64,000 bases of DNA from Puccinellia tenuiflora. Lineage: Eukaryota; Streptophyta; Magnoliopsida; Poales; Poaceae. The position numbers and the translations under genes are program-made. This document shows positions 1 to 11,426 of this stretch, piece after piece. The stretch's first letter is position 1. Each line of letters begins with the position of its first letter. The DNA lies in the NCBI GenBank assembly GCA_012064385.1, contig QRDG01000139.1:219628-283627 (forward strand), read 5' to 3'. The notes beneath the pieces are model-generated. The model did no database searches. It saw only the letters and a list, made by a program, of their open reading frames with translations, and was not told where the DNA came from.

Positions 1-1286
1 GAGCTAGGGGAGAGAGAGAGGGCTCGGGGAGCGGCCGGAGAGGCACCTGCCGGCGGCGAGGGACTCCGGGGCGGCTTGGGGGCGACGGCGGGTGGTCGGG
101 GCAGCAGCCGGGCGGCGGCGGTGTCGTCGGAGATGCACCACAGCGGCGGCACGGCGTCGGCGGCCGTGCAGCTCGGAGTGGAGCTCCGGCTCCTCCTCTG
201 CTGCTCCTGGGTGGAAGGGGGTGGTAGGGGTGGTGGTGTGGTGCAAGGGAGAGGTCCGGGATGGTGCTTAAATAGGCGGAGCGGCCTCGGGGCAGCGGGG
301 ACCACGGGGTGGCCGTGGCATGGACGCGGGCGGCATGGGCGGCACGGGCGGCCGTCCATGGTCGGCAACGTGCAGGGCTGGGGAGGCATGGGCGCGGCGC
401 CAGGGGGTCAAGGGGTGCGTGGGGCGTGCCGTGGTGGTCGGGCGCGTCTCGGGCGGGTGCTGGTCGGGCCGGGGTGGTCGCGGTGTGTGCACGCCCGCAA
501 GGTGCTCGACAGGTGGTCGGCTGACAGGGCTCCGGCGATTTCGGGCAAGGGGGAGGGGCCTGGTGCTTGGGCTTGGCATGGGGAGCTTCGTGGCGTCCAG
601 GGCAAGCTCCTGGACAAGGTGGGGTCCTGTTTTGCTGCTGGTTTGGACAAGGTGGGCATGGTGATGGCCATGCCATGCCATGGCTGGTTAGAACTAGGGT
701 TTAGGGCATGGGGGTGCTAGGGTTGTGTCCAGCAGGTGTAGGGGATACAGGAGAGTGTGCTGGACATGTTGGGGACAAGCTTTAGGGCTGCCATTTCATA
801 TAAGGTAGTGGGCACTATGTGGGATTAATTGCATTTCCATGCTAAAGGAAAAAAAGAGAAAGCAAGGTTGCAATTGCTAACATATTTGATTTGGCCACTC
901 CACAAATTATGAACATATTTATGGAGGCTCATATTATATTAGTGAAGCACCCCATATTTTTATTTTGGATTTTGAAGGCCCAATTTTGGTTTCAAAATTT
1001 AGCATTGGTTGGCACTAATTTGAATTCTCCAATTAAAACATTTGCTTGTCAAAAATTGGATCTTTACCATTGGTTATAAAAAGTAATTTGGAACTTCCTG
1101 AACAAATATAATAGTTCAATTTGGATTTTGTTTGTCCAATAATATTCACCAACCTTGATTTAATAATTTAAGCCAAAGCATGATTTCATGTGGAGCAATT
1201 TAATTATAGATGCCATGATGCAATCATGAGAAAGAAAAAGTGAAAATTTGGCCCAAATTTTAGGGTACCAAATATGGGCTGTTACA
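1..1286 (-). repeat. LTR start of a gypsy-like element, cut by window edge
   Basis: Read on the minus strand, this stretch begins TGTAACAG at 1286 and runs off the left edge. It starts AT-rich (about 1286-780) and becomes very GC-rich (about 720-1), with a TATA-like TATTTAAG near 266-273, as in the U3/R part of a Triticeae gypsy LTR. It breaks the reading frame of the antisense ORF to its right, so it inserted into, or truncated, the Tat-type element. The other end and the target duplication (TTCTA would be expected to repeat) are outside the window. Open frames within it are compositional. I do not recognise the family. Confidence 0.5.
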
Positions 1287-4200
1287 TTCTACGCAATCCG
1301 GTCCACTGCGCAGAACGAGCGGACCGGGTGCGTCTCCTTCCGCATCGCCACCGCCAGGAGCGAGGACTACATCCCCATCGCGTGGTGCGGTGAGAACGCC
1401 ATCACCAAGGTGACGAAGAAGGTGGAGGACTTCCGCCAGCGGTGGTTCTTCGTCGACACCAAGACGTCGAACCACCTCCTGGACATACCCGTGGCGCCCC
1501 CGAAGAAGTGGGCGCGTTGGGCGAGCGGCGGCTTCGAGGGCCCAAAGCTTGAAGCGGTGTACGAGTGCATACGGGGGCTCCGCGCGTCCGGGCTCACCAG
1601 CCAGATGGTGGCGAAGGACTTCACGAGGCGCCGCATCGCTCCCCTCCAGTGGCACTCAGAGCCGATGTGGGCGTACACAGGCCGAGGGGACGGGATGCGC
1701 CTGTGCACAGACAGCTTCTCTCCGGAGGTGCTGAGCCAGGTCCTAGGGGTTCTCTTCGCCACGGCGTCCATCCCATCCCCAGCCGTCGACGATGCCCGGC
1801 CGCTCTTCACCTTTGTGGACGAGAGCGTGCGCGAGCACCGCAGAGGCCTGCCCAGATTCGACGAATGGGGCATCATGCCTGAGGGACTCCGCGGGCCCCG
1901 CAGCAACCCGTGGGCGGCGGAGGTAGAGCAGATGGACGAGTTGCCGGTGAGGACGAGGCCTCGAGAGGCGCCAACCCCTCTGGCGAGGACGAGGCCTCGA
2001 GAGGCGCTAACCCCTCGGGAGGCTCCGTCGGCTCCCCAAGGAGCGTACCGCCTGAAGAGGACCTCCAGGTGATTTCCTCCAGCGGCAACGAGGACGCCTT
2101 TCGCGTAGCTCCCTCCCGACGCACCGCAGAGGAGGAGGAGGAGAGCGGCAGGAGGGGAGGACGCTGCGAGCCCCGCTCCAAGGCCGTCCACGACAGGAAA
2201 GCCGCAGCTGCGAGGGGCGCTCCTCGCGAGGAGGCAGGAGCGCCTCAAGAGGAGGCCAGAGCGAGCAGCCCCCAGCCGCCCAAGGCGAAGAAAAGGGTGT
2301 GGAGGATGGCCGACGAGTAAGCCTCGGTCTTTCTTCTTTCCTTTAGCATTTTGCTTTCGAAAACCCTCTTGACGGATCTTCTGCCTGTCTTTCTTTTCAG
2401 GAACCCTGCGGCGCCGAAGAGGCGGCGGCTCCGCAAGCTTGGGGAGGCCGTTGGCGCCACCGCGGCGACGCCTGCGGCTGGCGAGCCGCAGCATGTGGCT
2501 ACTCCCCCCGCGGGTGAGCACCGCGCGGAGGAGGTGGTTGAAGAGGTGGCGCCGTCGCCAGCTCGGGCCGCCACTCCTCCCGTACTGCCGGAGGCAACGG
2601 AGGAGGAGGCGGCGGCCGAGGCCGCACGAGCCTCGGCGAGGCCGGACGAGGAGGAGGAGGAGATCGAAGAGATCATCGTGGAGCCGCCTCCAGAGGAGGA
2701 GGCTCCCACAAGAGGGGCTGACGCGCCCGAGGCCGCGGCAGGCGCGGCCACCACGGAAGGGGCGGAAAACGCCCCTAAAGAGCAAGAGGAGGCGCCTCCA
2801 GAGCCCATGGACGCGGGAGCCGGGGGCGAGAGGACTCCCAGCCCCCAGAGGGCTCCTGACGCGGGCGGCGAAGGAGGTGCCCACACGAGCCCCCAGAGGG
2901 CTCCTGACGCGGGCGGCGAAGGAGGCGCCCTCACGAGCCCCCAGGCCGCACCAGAAACGGCTGTGAGCCCGAGGCAGGGTGCCTCGGGCGCCTCGCCAAG
3001 AATCGAGACCTCTACACCCCACAGCAGTGCGGGGACCTTGGCGCTGCGGGAGCCGCAGCACCACGTGATTCGCCGCGGCATCGTCTTCAGCCAGGCGCGG
3101 CGGACGCTCGACGAGCTGGAGGCGCAGTACGCCGAAGAGGACCTCGCCAGGGCGGAGGAGCGGGCAAGACTCGACGAGGGCTGGGCCCTCCTCCGCGAGA
3201 GCGTGGAGAGCTGCCGCCGGCAGGATGCGGCGGCCCTGGCGGCATGCCAAGAGGCCATGCGCTTCGCCAAAGAGACCCGCGACAGCGTGAAGCGGGAGGC
3301 GGTGGAGACCATGGAGCAGCTGGACGCCGCACGGGAGGCGCTCGAGGCGGAAACTGCCTCCAAGCGACAGGAGGTTGCGGCCTTGGAGCAAAACTTCATC
3401 ACGCACTCCAAAACTGTGGAGGGCAACTTGAAGGAGCTCCGTGAGAGGCTGGATGCTCGCGAGAAGCAGCTGACCCAGCACGAGGCGGAGCTCACGCGTC
3501 GCGAGGGAGAGCTCTCCCCCGCCGAGGATGAACTACGCTGGCGCGAGGAGCAGGTCCAGCAGCTTGAGGCGGAGCAGGCCACCCGCGAGGAGCAGCTACG
3601 GGCTCGTGAGGGCCGGGTGGCCAAGGACGAAGCCTCCTACACGGAGCGCCTCGAGAAGGCCAATGCCGATTTCGCGGCAAAGCAGAAGAAAACGCAGGAG
3701 GAGGCCGACGACAAGGTCAAGCTCATCCGCCAAGATCTCTCCAAGGATTATGGCGAGAAGGTCAAGAAGCAGGAGGAGTGCTTCACGGCGAAACGCAACG
3801 AGCTCCAAAACCGCATCAAGGGGCTCGAGAAGGAGGAGAAGCAGATGGCCTCCCGCCTTCAGAGTGCCAGGGCCGCCCAGGCCTGCGCGGAAGAGGAGGT
3901 TGCCGCCCTAAAGAAGGACCTGAGCGAGCTCCACCAGCAGGTGGGGCCGGTTGCGGACCTCGTGGAGGAGGCACAACGCAACGCGCAGTTCGGCTGAACC
4001 ATGTCGCGCCAGCGCCAGCGCATGCTCCAAGACCTGGTGCTCCGTGCGCGCACCGTTGGGGACCGTCTGGGGACCGAGGTCCCCCCCCCCTTCGCCGCCG
4101 GGGGGAACGACAACGAGGCCGGATACGTGTTCTTCTTCGAGCAATTCCTCGCGAAACTTGAAGAGACCGCGAAGGACCTCAACGACCGCGTCGTGGAGGA

Positions 4201-4477
4201 GAGCCGCGATCTCCTCGTCCTCGCCACCTGCCGCATCTTCGCCAACCTCGCGAGGCTCCAGCCCTCGCTTGACCTCGAGGCCGTGACGGCGCCGGTCGAT
4301 CTCAGCAGCCGCGTCGCGCTGAGCGACAGGATGCGGAAGGCCGCCGAGGAGTACGCCAGGATATTCGACCAAGTCGAGGTTGAGGAAGGCGAAGACGACG
4401 GCGAAGAGGACGCCCCGGAGGAGGAGGTGGATGCCGCCGCGGACGACGCGGGAACCTCAGGAGGCCTAACGGCCTAA
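1287..4477 (+). pseudogene. Antisense additional ORF (aORF) of the Tat-type element, with intron
   Basis: This gene runs opposite to gag-pol. Exon 1 (from 1287, its start lost to the LTR junction, to 2316) encodes a globular Trp- and Arg-rich part resembling the plant 'putative gypsy-type transposon' region (Pfam Transposase_28, from memory). Exon 2 (2401-4477) encodes an acidic, Pro/Ala/Glu-rich linker, then a long coiled coil (about 3090-3960, heptads rich in E, R, L, Q) and an acidic C-terminus. A frameshift lies between about 1900 and 1960, and an in-frame TGA at 3995-3997 splits exon 2 before ATG 4001. Function is unknown; such ORFs are described in Tat elements without an established role. 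Confidence 0.75.
2317..2400 (+). other. Probable spliceosomal intron in the antisense ORF
   Basis: The frame reaches an in-frame TAA inside GAGTAAGC. Reading GTAAGC as a donor at 2317 and the pyrimidine-rich TTCTTTTCAG ending at 2400 as an acceptor removes 84 bases and restores the frame (GA+G, then AAC CCT GCG). The fit of donor, acceptor and phase is good. Splicing itself is not shown. Confidence 0.7.
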
Positions 4478-5698
4478 GCTCCCTCCTGCAGCTGGATGTG
4501 CATGCGGCACATGCTATCTTAGCATTTTGTTTGTAAAATCCTTGTAAAGATTTTCTTAAGCTTTATTTGAACGTGCTTGGTGAATATCCCTCGGGAGGCT
4601 TTTATCTTTCCTTTCATGTCGTTTTCGCTCTACGTCTTAGGACCCTCTCTTAGCGCTACACCACCGCCGCTTCAGTATGTGAGAGTCAGGGCTCCACAAG
4701 GCCGGGGGTGCGTGAGGCCTCGAGAGGTAAGAGCTCCCGAGTCGCGATGCTCGGGGCTCCCCTTTAACGCGCAAGCAGCCCATGAGGCATAGGAGAGAGA
4801 AAAGAGGCTCGAGGGACAAAAACCAGCGAAAGGAATTTTAACCAAGTGTTTGGACTTAGCTTCGCGAGGCGTTTTTGTCTTGGAGAGGGTGTTGATTCCC
4901 TGATGAGGCGTTTTCCTCTCGAGGTTGCCTGAGGCTTGTTTTGAACCTGCTTTCCTGCGTTTGGACAGATAGGCATACCCACAAGCAATACATAGCTAGA
5001 TAACTCATGCGTGCTTGTAGGTTCCTTCATGTGTGTCTCGCGAGGAGAACAGGCACCAAGGTCCTTGGTGAGTTGACGTGCACGGGAGCCGGCTCATGAG
5101 TTCAGAGCTCCTTGGGAGTTGACGTGCATGAAAGCTGACCCGTGAGTTCAAAGCTCGGATCCCTTGGGTTTGAGGCGCTGCTGGGATGCTCCCGAGGCAC
5201 AGGCACCATGCTCAGCCCCCGCTCGCGAGATACACAGGAGGGATCATACGAGCAAGGATGAGAAGCAATAACATAACTGCTTACCGAAGCAACAACATAT
5301 GCTGGCGCAAAGCGCAAAGGTTCAAGGTGACCTGAAACAGGGGTTCATTACACTGGCGTGGCCAGAAATACAAAATCCGCCATGTCTGGGCATGGGGTTC
5401 CACATGGAGTGGCTGAGGCTCTCGCGGCCCGAGGCGACGCATGTAGAGAGAGCTCAGAGAGGGGGCCCTATGCGGGGGTGGCTTCAAGAGCCTGCGGTCC
5501 ACCATGGCTGGGCATGGGGATCCACCTCGCCAAGGCATGGTGCTTGAAGAAGTCACCTTGCCGAGGCGTGGTGGCTTGGGAGTCTTCTCGGACGGCCCGC
5601 GGCAACGTATAGTAGAGAGGGGAGCCCGAAGTTTTTCCTCGTGGAGGATGATGGCGTAAGGCTCTCCCTTGATGCAAAAAATTGCTCGTCGAGGACGA
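4478..5698. other. Non-coding spacer between integrase and antisense ORF
   Basis: No gene is recognised here. The spacer holds scattered CTCGCGAG, CCTCGAGAGG and related short palindromes that also occur in this element's LTR and coding parts. It probably contains the 3' ends of both transcripts, sense pol and antisense ORF, which converge here. There is a two-fold repeat of a GAGTTGACGTGCA-containing phrase at about 5069-5160. Confidence 0.5.
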
Positions 5699-6904
5699 TC
5701 AGGGGTAGAACTTGCGCAGGTGCTGGATGTTTCGGGGGTTGGCGACAGGGATGCCGTCCTCCGTTTTGAGCCGCGCGGAGCCAGGCCTGGCGATGTGCAC
5801 GACTCTATAGGGTCCTTCCCACATTGGCAAGAGCTTGTGGAGGCCTGCCCTGGAGAGGATTCTCCTCAGGACAAAGTCTCCTGCTTCGAGAGTGTGCGGG
5901 CAGATGTGGCGGCTGTGGTAGCGATGGAGGTCTTGCTGGTACCTTGCCGCTCGCAGGGCCGCATTGCGGCGGAGCCCCTCGAGCAGCAGCAGGTCATTGT
6001 TGCGGAGTTCGTCCAGCTCAGCCTCCTTGAAGGCCAAGACTCGTGGAGAGCTGTGGGTGATCTCGCTGGGGAGAACGGCTTCAGCGCCATAGACGAGGGA
6101 GAACGGCGTCTCGCCAGTTGGCTTTGTTGGCATGGTGCGGATGGACCAGAGCACCGAGGGGAGCTCATCGATCCAGTGCTTGCCGCTGGCCTTGAGGCGG
6201 TTGAAGCTTCTCGTCTTGAGGCCCTTGAGCACCTCGGCGTTGGCTCGCTCAGCCTGCCCGTTACTTCGTGGGTGAGCCACCGAGGCGTAGCAGATTTGGG
6301 CGCCGAGGCTGCCGCAGTAGGACTTGAAGGCGCCGCTGATGAATTGTGAGCCGTTATCGGTGATGATGCGGTTGGGCACGCCAAAGCGGCAGACCAGGCT
6401 CCTGATGAATTTCACCGCTGATTTCGCCGGGATGGTGCGCACGGGTTCCACCTCAGGCCACTTGGTGAATTTGTCGATGGCGACGTAGAGGTAGCGGTAG
6501 CCCCCGAGCGCTCGCGGGAAGGGTCCCAGGAGGTCCAGCCCCCAGACCGCGAACGGCCAGGAGAGCGGGATAGTTTGGAGTCCTTGCGCGGGCTGGTGAA
6601 TCTGCTTGGCGTGGAATTGGCAGGCGTCGCAGGATTGGATGATTGCAGCTGCATCTTGAAGCACTGAAGGCCAGTAGAAGCCACTCCGGAAGACCTTGCC
6701 TGCAAGGGTGCGTGAGGATGAATGGTGGCCGCACTCTCCGCTGTGGATGTTGTGGATGAGCTGGCGGCCTTCCTCGGCAGGGACGCACCGCAACGCAACC
6801 CCATTGGGGAGCTTACGGTACAGGTCTCCATCGTGGAGGTAGTAGGACTTGGCCTGGCAAGCAACCCTTTCGGCTTCTGCATCTTCTTCGGGAAGGACTC
6901 AATT
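5699..6904 (-). pseudogene. Gypsy integrase (Tat-type), 3' part of pol
   Basis: The frame encodes a zinc-binding H-H-C-C region (LIHNIHSGECGHH followed by SCDACQ), then the catalytic core with D in WGLDLLGPF, D in ITDNGSQF and E in NGQAERANAE, and a basic C-terminal domain ending at the TAA near 5699. It joins the RNase H part upstream through two stop codons (in LVRQ...SYL-stop-N-stop-VLPEE, near 6905-6915) that look like C-to-T changes of CAA and CGA. The domain is otherwise well preserved. Confidence 0.9.
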
Positions 6905-9111
6905 TTACAAGTAGCTCTTGATCTCGTCGATCCAACCAGTGTCTTGGCGTACCAGGGTCATCAGCAAGCGATCGCCTGCGGGCAGCCCGTAGTTTGGTGC
7001 TCCACTTGATGGGGCTGGTGGGAGATCCTCATTGATACTCATGTTGACCGCTGGTTGCTTGACCGAGGACTTGGCGAGTCTCTCGTCGAACACTCCAGGC
7101 TTCCGGGCTTCCCCTCTTGCTGCTCGCCTGGTGAGTTCGTCTGCTTCTTGGTTTTCTCCTCGTGGGATATGCTTGAGCTCCATGCCCCTGAAGTGCTTCT
7201 CGAGTTTGCGTACCTCTTCAAGGTAGGCCATCATGTAGGTGTCCTTAGGCGTGTAGCTTTTGTTGGAGAAGTTGACGAGGAGCTGAGAGTCGCCCTTGAT
7301 GAGGATGCGCTTGATGCCGAGGGCAATGGCAGCTCTGAGCCCGGCGAGGAGGCCTTTGTATTCAGCAATGTTGTTGGATACCTTGTCGTTGTCTTTGAAG
7401 CACAGCTGGACGGCGTAGTAGAGCTTGTCGCCTGTCGGTGAGGTGAGGACAGCACCAGCCCCTGCACTCCGGGCCGCGAAGGCGCCGTCGAAGTGCATGG
7501 TCCAGTAGCTGGGCTCCGTCCCTCCTGAGGTCGCGGCTTCCTCCTCTTGAGGCTCTTCTTCACGCGTGTCCGTCCATTCGGCCATGAAATCAGCCAGCGC
7601 CCTGCCCTTGATGACCCTTGTGGTGTCAAACTCCAGCTCGAAAGGTTGTAGCTCGATGCCCCAGCTTGCGACGCGATCTGTTGCGTTTGGGTTGCGCAGG
7701 ACTTGCTCCAGGGGGTATGAGGTGACCACCTTGATGGGGTGACCCTGGAAGTAGTGGCGCAATTTCCTGAGCGAGAAAAGGAGCTTTTGCTGCATGGGGT
7801 AGCGCTCGCGAGCGTCCCTCAGTACTGTGCTGACAAAGTACACGGGATGCTCGACGAGGGTAGTCGTTGGCGTGGCAGCGGTTGGCTCCTCTCGAGGCTC
7901 GGTGTAGTCCTTGTCGAGGTTTTCTTGAGGCCCCACTTGTGGAGGCTCGGCATGAGGCTGGACGCTTGACGATGCTGTTTCCTTGTCGAGGAGTTCTGGG
8001 CTTGGCGAGGCAGAGTTCTGCTTGGTGAGGACTGGCTCTTCCCTTTCAGCCACCAAGACCGCGCTTGCCGTCTGAGGAGTGGCTGCAAGGTAGAGCTTCA
8101 GAGGCTCGTGAGGGCGTGGGGCAACCATGATGGGTGGGCTCGCTAGGTATTTCTTTAGGTCCTCGAAGGCCTTTGCTGCTTTAGGGGTCCACTTGAAAGG
8201 ACCGGACCTCTTCATGATCTTGAAAAACGGCAGCGCCCTCTCGCCAAACTTGGAGATGAAACGGCCAAGGCTGGCCATACATCCCGCTAAGCGCTACATG
8301 TCCTTGAGGCGACGAGGAGGCTGCATCTCTTCTATGGCTCTGATCTTGTTGGGGTTTGCTTCGATGTCGCGATGAGACACCAGGAACCCGAGGAGCTTGC
8401 CTGAAGGGACCCCGAAAACGCACTTGGCGGGGTTCAGCTTGATGTTTACCTTGCGCAGATTGGCAAAGGTCTCCTCGAGGTCCTTGATGAGCGTGTCCTT
8501 CTCGCGGGTCTTGACTACGATGTCGTCGACGTAGGCCTCTGCATTCCTCCCCATTTGAGCCCCCAAGGCGATCCTCATGAGGCGCTGGAAAGTGGCACCG
8601 GCGTTTTTCAGGCCGAAGGGCATGCAGACATAGCAAAACACACCACAAGGGGTGAGAAATGCTGTCTTCTCCTCGTCCTCCTTCGCCATCTTGATCTGGT
8701 GATAGCCTGAGAAGGCATCCAGAAAACAGAGGAGTGCGCAGCCGGCGGTGGAGTCCACGATCTGGTCGATCCTCGGGAGGGGATAGGGGTCCTTGGGGCA
8801 GGCTTTGTTGAGGTTGGTGAAGTCGATGCAGAGGCGGCTTCCTCCGGTGTGCTTGGGGACGACCACACCATTGGCGAGCCAAGTGGGATGGACAACTTCC
8901 TTGATGATACTGGCTTTCTTCAACTTTTCTACTTCTTGGACGATGAAATCTTGCTTCTCTGGCGCCTGGCGCCGCACTTTTTGCTTCACGGGGCGTGCGT
9001 TTGGACACACGGCTAAGTGGTGCTCGATCACCTCCCTCGGTACTCCGGACATATCTGACGGTGTCCATGCGAACATGTCAGAGTTTGTCCTGAGGAAGCC
9101 GACGAGCGCGC
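6905..9111 (-). pseudogene. Gypsy reverse transcriptase and RNase H
   Basis: Reading leftwards from 9111, the RT region shows FAWTPSDMSGV, the primer-grip region CIDFTNLNKACPKDPYPLP, FLDAFSGYHQI and the catalytic YVDD (near 8520-8535). An in-frame TAG at 8296-8294, probably from CAG, precedes the thumb/connection region. The RNase H domain follows with MHFDGAF, an NNIAEYKGL glutamate and a KGDSQLL aspartate. Upstream the frame is cut by the solo LTR at 9112. Removing that LTR and one copy of CGCGC joins it in frame to the protease part. Confidence 0.9.
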
Positions 9112-11421
9112 TGAAAGTGCATGGTTGATCCCATGCATGGTTTTGGTAATTAATGACAATCTCTATGGACTAATGTTTGCATTGAGCTAATTGTAGGATG
9201 TGTCCATTTGCGTTGCTTGATCTCCATTTGTTGGAATCAAGGCTAAGGGAAGAAAAAGAAGAAGTTTGTGTTGATCAAGGCTATGTGCGGATTGATCAAC
9301 ACCCAAGTTCAAGTGAAGTTATGCCGAAGAGTGCTTTCCCCATCTTGGTGTATGGGGGAGCGTCATGTGAATCTTCACCAAGCAAGGCGCAATCAAGAAA
9401 GGTGGTTCGTCTTGAGGAGATGAAGATAGTCTTCATCGACCACAAGTGGATTAATGCGCAAGGCAAAGGTATGATCTTGATAGGGTTTTTATTTTACCGG
9501 TCTCATGATGTTTAGTGAGAGACCGGATTATAGGATAGATAGCCGTTCTATCAAGAGGGGCTCTCGACCGAGTATCGTGATCGTATCGTCGTAGAGAGCA
9601 CAAACCTTTACATCCTTGCAATCTTCTTTATTGGTTCTTATTTGGCTTTTATCCATGTGAGAATTTAGAGCTTGTGTTCATCTCCATACCAAGCTCTAGT
9701 TCACCAAAAACGGATTTAATGAATATCTTCTTGCGTTTTTGGTATTGGAGGTTTTTACCGGTTTTGGTATTGAGGTCAAACTCTCTCCTTATATTTTCCT
9801 CCTCACATGATAGACTATGATATGTATATGCATGATCTTGTAGGGCTTGCGATTATCTTCGAAACAAGCCCAAGATCATAGAAAACGGAGTCTTGATGAA
9901 AAGCTTGTGCGTTTTTTGTGTTGGAGATTTTGCCGGTTCATCCGCTTGGAAAGGTCTCACCATTCCATCCCTCCGCACAATCTCCTTTGCTTGTTTTCAT
10001 ATTTTCAGTTTTTGTAGGGTAAGCTCTTGTCGTCCTCTTTCCAACAAAATTGGATTCACACCGGAGTCTCCGGTCTCTGTTTTTCGCTGCCGATCGACTT
10101 TGTGTGGTGCGTCTCTGGACTGGGTCCGGAGGTACCCCGGAGAAGGGGCGGAGTCTCCGGCCCCCAGTTTTTCTCGGCTGTTTTGTATCTGTGTGGTGCG
10201 CCTCTGGATAGGGGTCCGGAGCTTCCCCGGAGGGTGCCCGGAGTCTCCGGCCTGACCGGAGTCTCTAGCCCCAAGGACCGGAATCTCCGGCCTCCCCGAT
10301 GACCCAGCAGGCCGGGGTCTCCGGTCACTTACTCCGGAGTCTCCGGCCTGGACTGGCTCCAACGGCTAGTTTTTGGGGGAGGCTATAAAAATCCTCCTTC
10401 CCCCCCCCCCCCCCCCCCAAAACCTGGTTACACACCTTGCTCACCTGTTCTTGCTCTTCCCCTTTGCTCTAATCCTTGTGAGCTTGATTCCTCTCTTCCC
10501 CTCCAATGATTCTTGCCCAAATTTAGGGTTTCAAGAGAGGAGATCTAGATCTACCATTCCACCAATCAAAATCCCCTCTAAGTGAGGGAATCTTGTGGAT
10601 CTAGATTTTGGGGTTGCTTTGTGTTCATCCCCTTTGTTCTTCCTCTCTTATTCCCTCCATAGCATTTGTTGCTTTGGTTGGAATTTGAGAGTGAAGGATT
10701 TGACCACTTAGTGTGTTCTTGCCTTTTGCATTAGTTGCATCGGGTTGCTCTCTCCGCGGTGATACGTGAAGATCGAAGTTGAGAAGCTTGTTACTCTTGG
10801 GTGCATTGTGTTCCCAAGAGCTTGTTGCCTCTTGGGTGCATTGTGTACCCTAGACGGTTGGAGGTGCCGCGAAGACTTCGAGTTGTGAAGCTTCGGCACG
10901 AATTTGGGAGCCCCCAATTGAGTTGTGGGTGTGTGCCCCAAGAGAAGTTGTAAAGGGCTCCCGAATCCGCCTCGAAGGATTCCGATAGTGGAAGGTGAAC
11001 CAAACCCTTGGGTGCGGTTCATCGGAGAATAGGGTGAGGCCTTTGTGGCATCTTGAGTAGGCCTCTTGTGGCGAGATCACACCCCTCCAATGAGACGTAC
11101 TCCCTTAACAAGGAGGAACTCGGGAATACATCCTCGTCTCCGCGTGCCTCGGTTATTTCTATACCCGAGCTTTACTTATGCAATTTACATTGTGATAGCC
11201 TTCGTGCTTGAAGTTCATATCTTGCTATCATCTTGTTGCTTGAATTGCTTAGCATAAGTTGTTGGTGCACATAGGTGAACCTAGAATATTAGGTTGTTGG
11301 CTTGTTAATTTAAACACATAGTTTTATTCCGCAATTATCAGCCCCTAATTAGAAAAAGTTTTAATCGTCTATTCACCCCCCCCCCCCCTCTAGGCGACAT
11401 CCGGGCATCGTTGTTCTTTCA
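9112..11421 (+). repeat. Solo LTR of a copia-like family, copy 1 (TSD CGCGC)
   Basis: The 2310-bp unit begins TGAAAGTGCATGG and ends TTGTTCTTTCA, and is flanked on both sides by CGCGC (9107-9111 and 11422-11426), a perfect target duplication. No internal region is present, so it is a solo LTR left by recombination. Its end (pyrimidine tract, CTAGGCGACATCC, CTTTCA) resembles Maximus/SIRE-type copia LTRs of grasses, from memory. U3 contains a short-repeat array (10062-10350). A TATA box (CTATAAAAA, near 10382) and a run of C follow. A 105-codon open frame (9198-9515) is shared with the second copy at 58832. Confidence 0.93.
10062..10350 (+). repeat. CCGGAGTCTCCGG motif array in LTR U3, copy 1
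   Basis: About six full or near copies of the 13-base near-palindrome CCGGAGTCTCCGG, plus variants (CCGGAATCTCCGG and GGTCCGGAG forms), lie directly upstream of the TATA box near 10382. Position and repetition suggest clustered transcription-factor sites or a methylation-prone CpG array. That role is inference. Confidence 0.8.
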
Positions 11422-11426
11422 CGCGC

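Noticed and set aside
76..720. Plus-strand frame of 214 codons in GC-rich DNA
   Set aside because: Gly/Arg/Trp-rich composition, overlapped by frames in every phase; better explained as LTR sequence.
1367..3481. Long minus-strand open frame of 704 codons
   Set aside because: It lies opposite the antisense ORF of the Tat element; its sequence is low-complexity Arg/Leu/Ser caused by GC-rich codons, with no domain. The plus-strand frame has coiled-coil periodicity and a fitting intron.
10062..10350. CRISPR-like array from regularly spaced CCGGAGTCTCCGG
   Set aside because: Repeats are only 13 bases, spacers are unequal and themselves repetitive, and the array lies in an LTR promoter of a plant genome.
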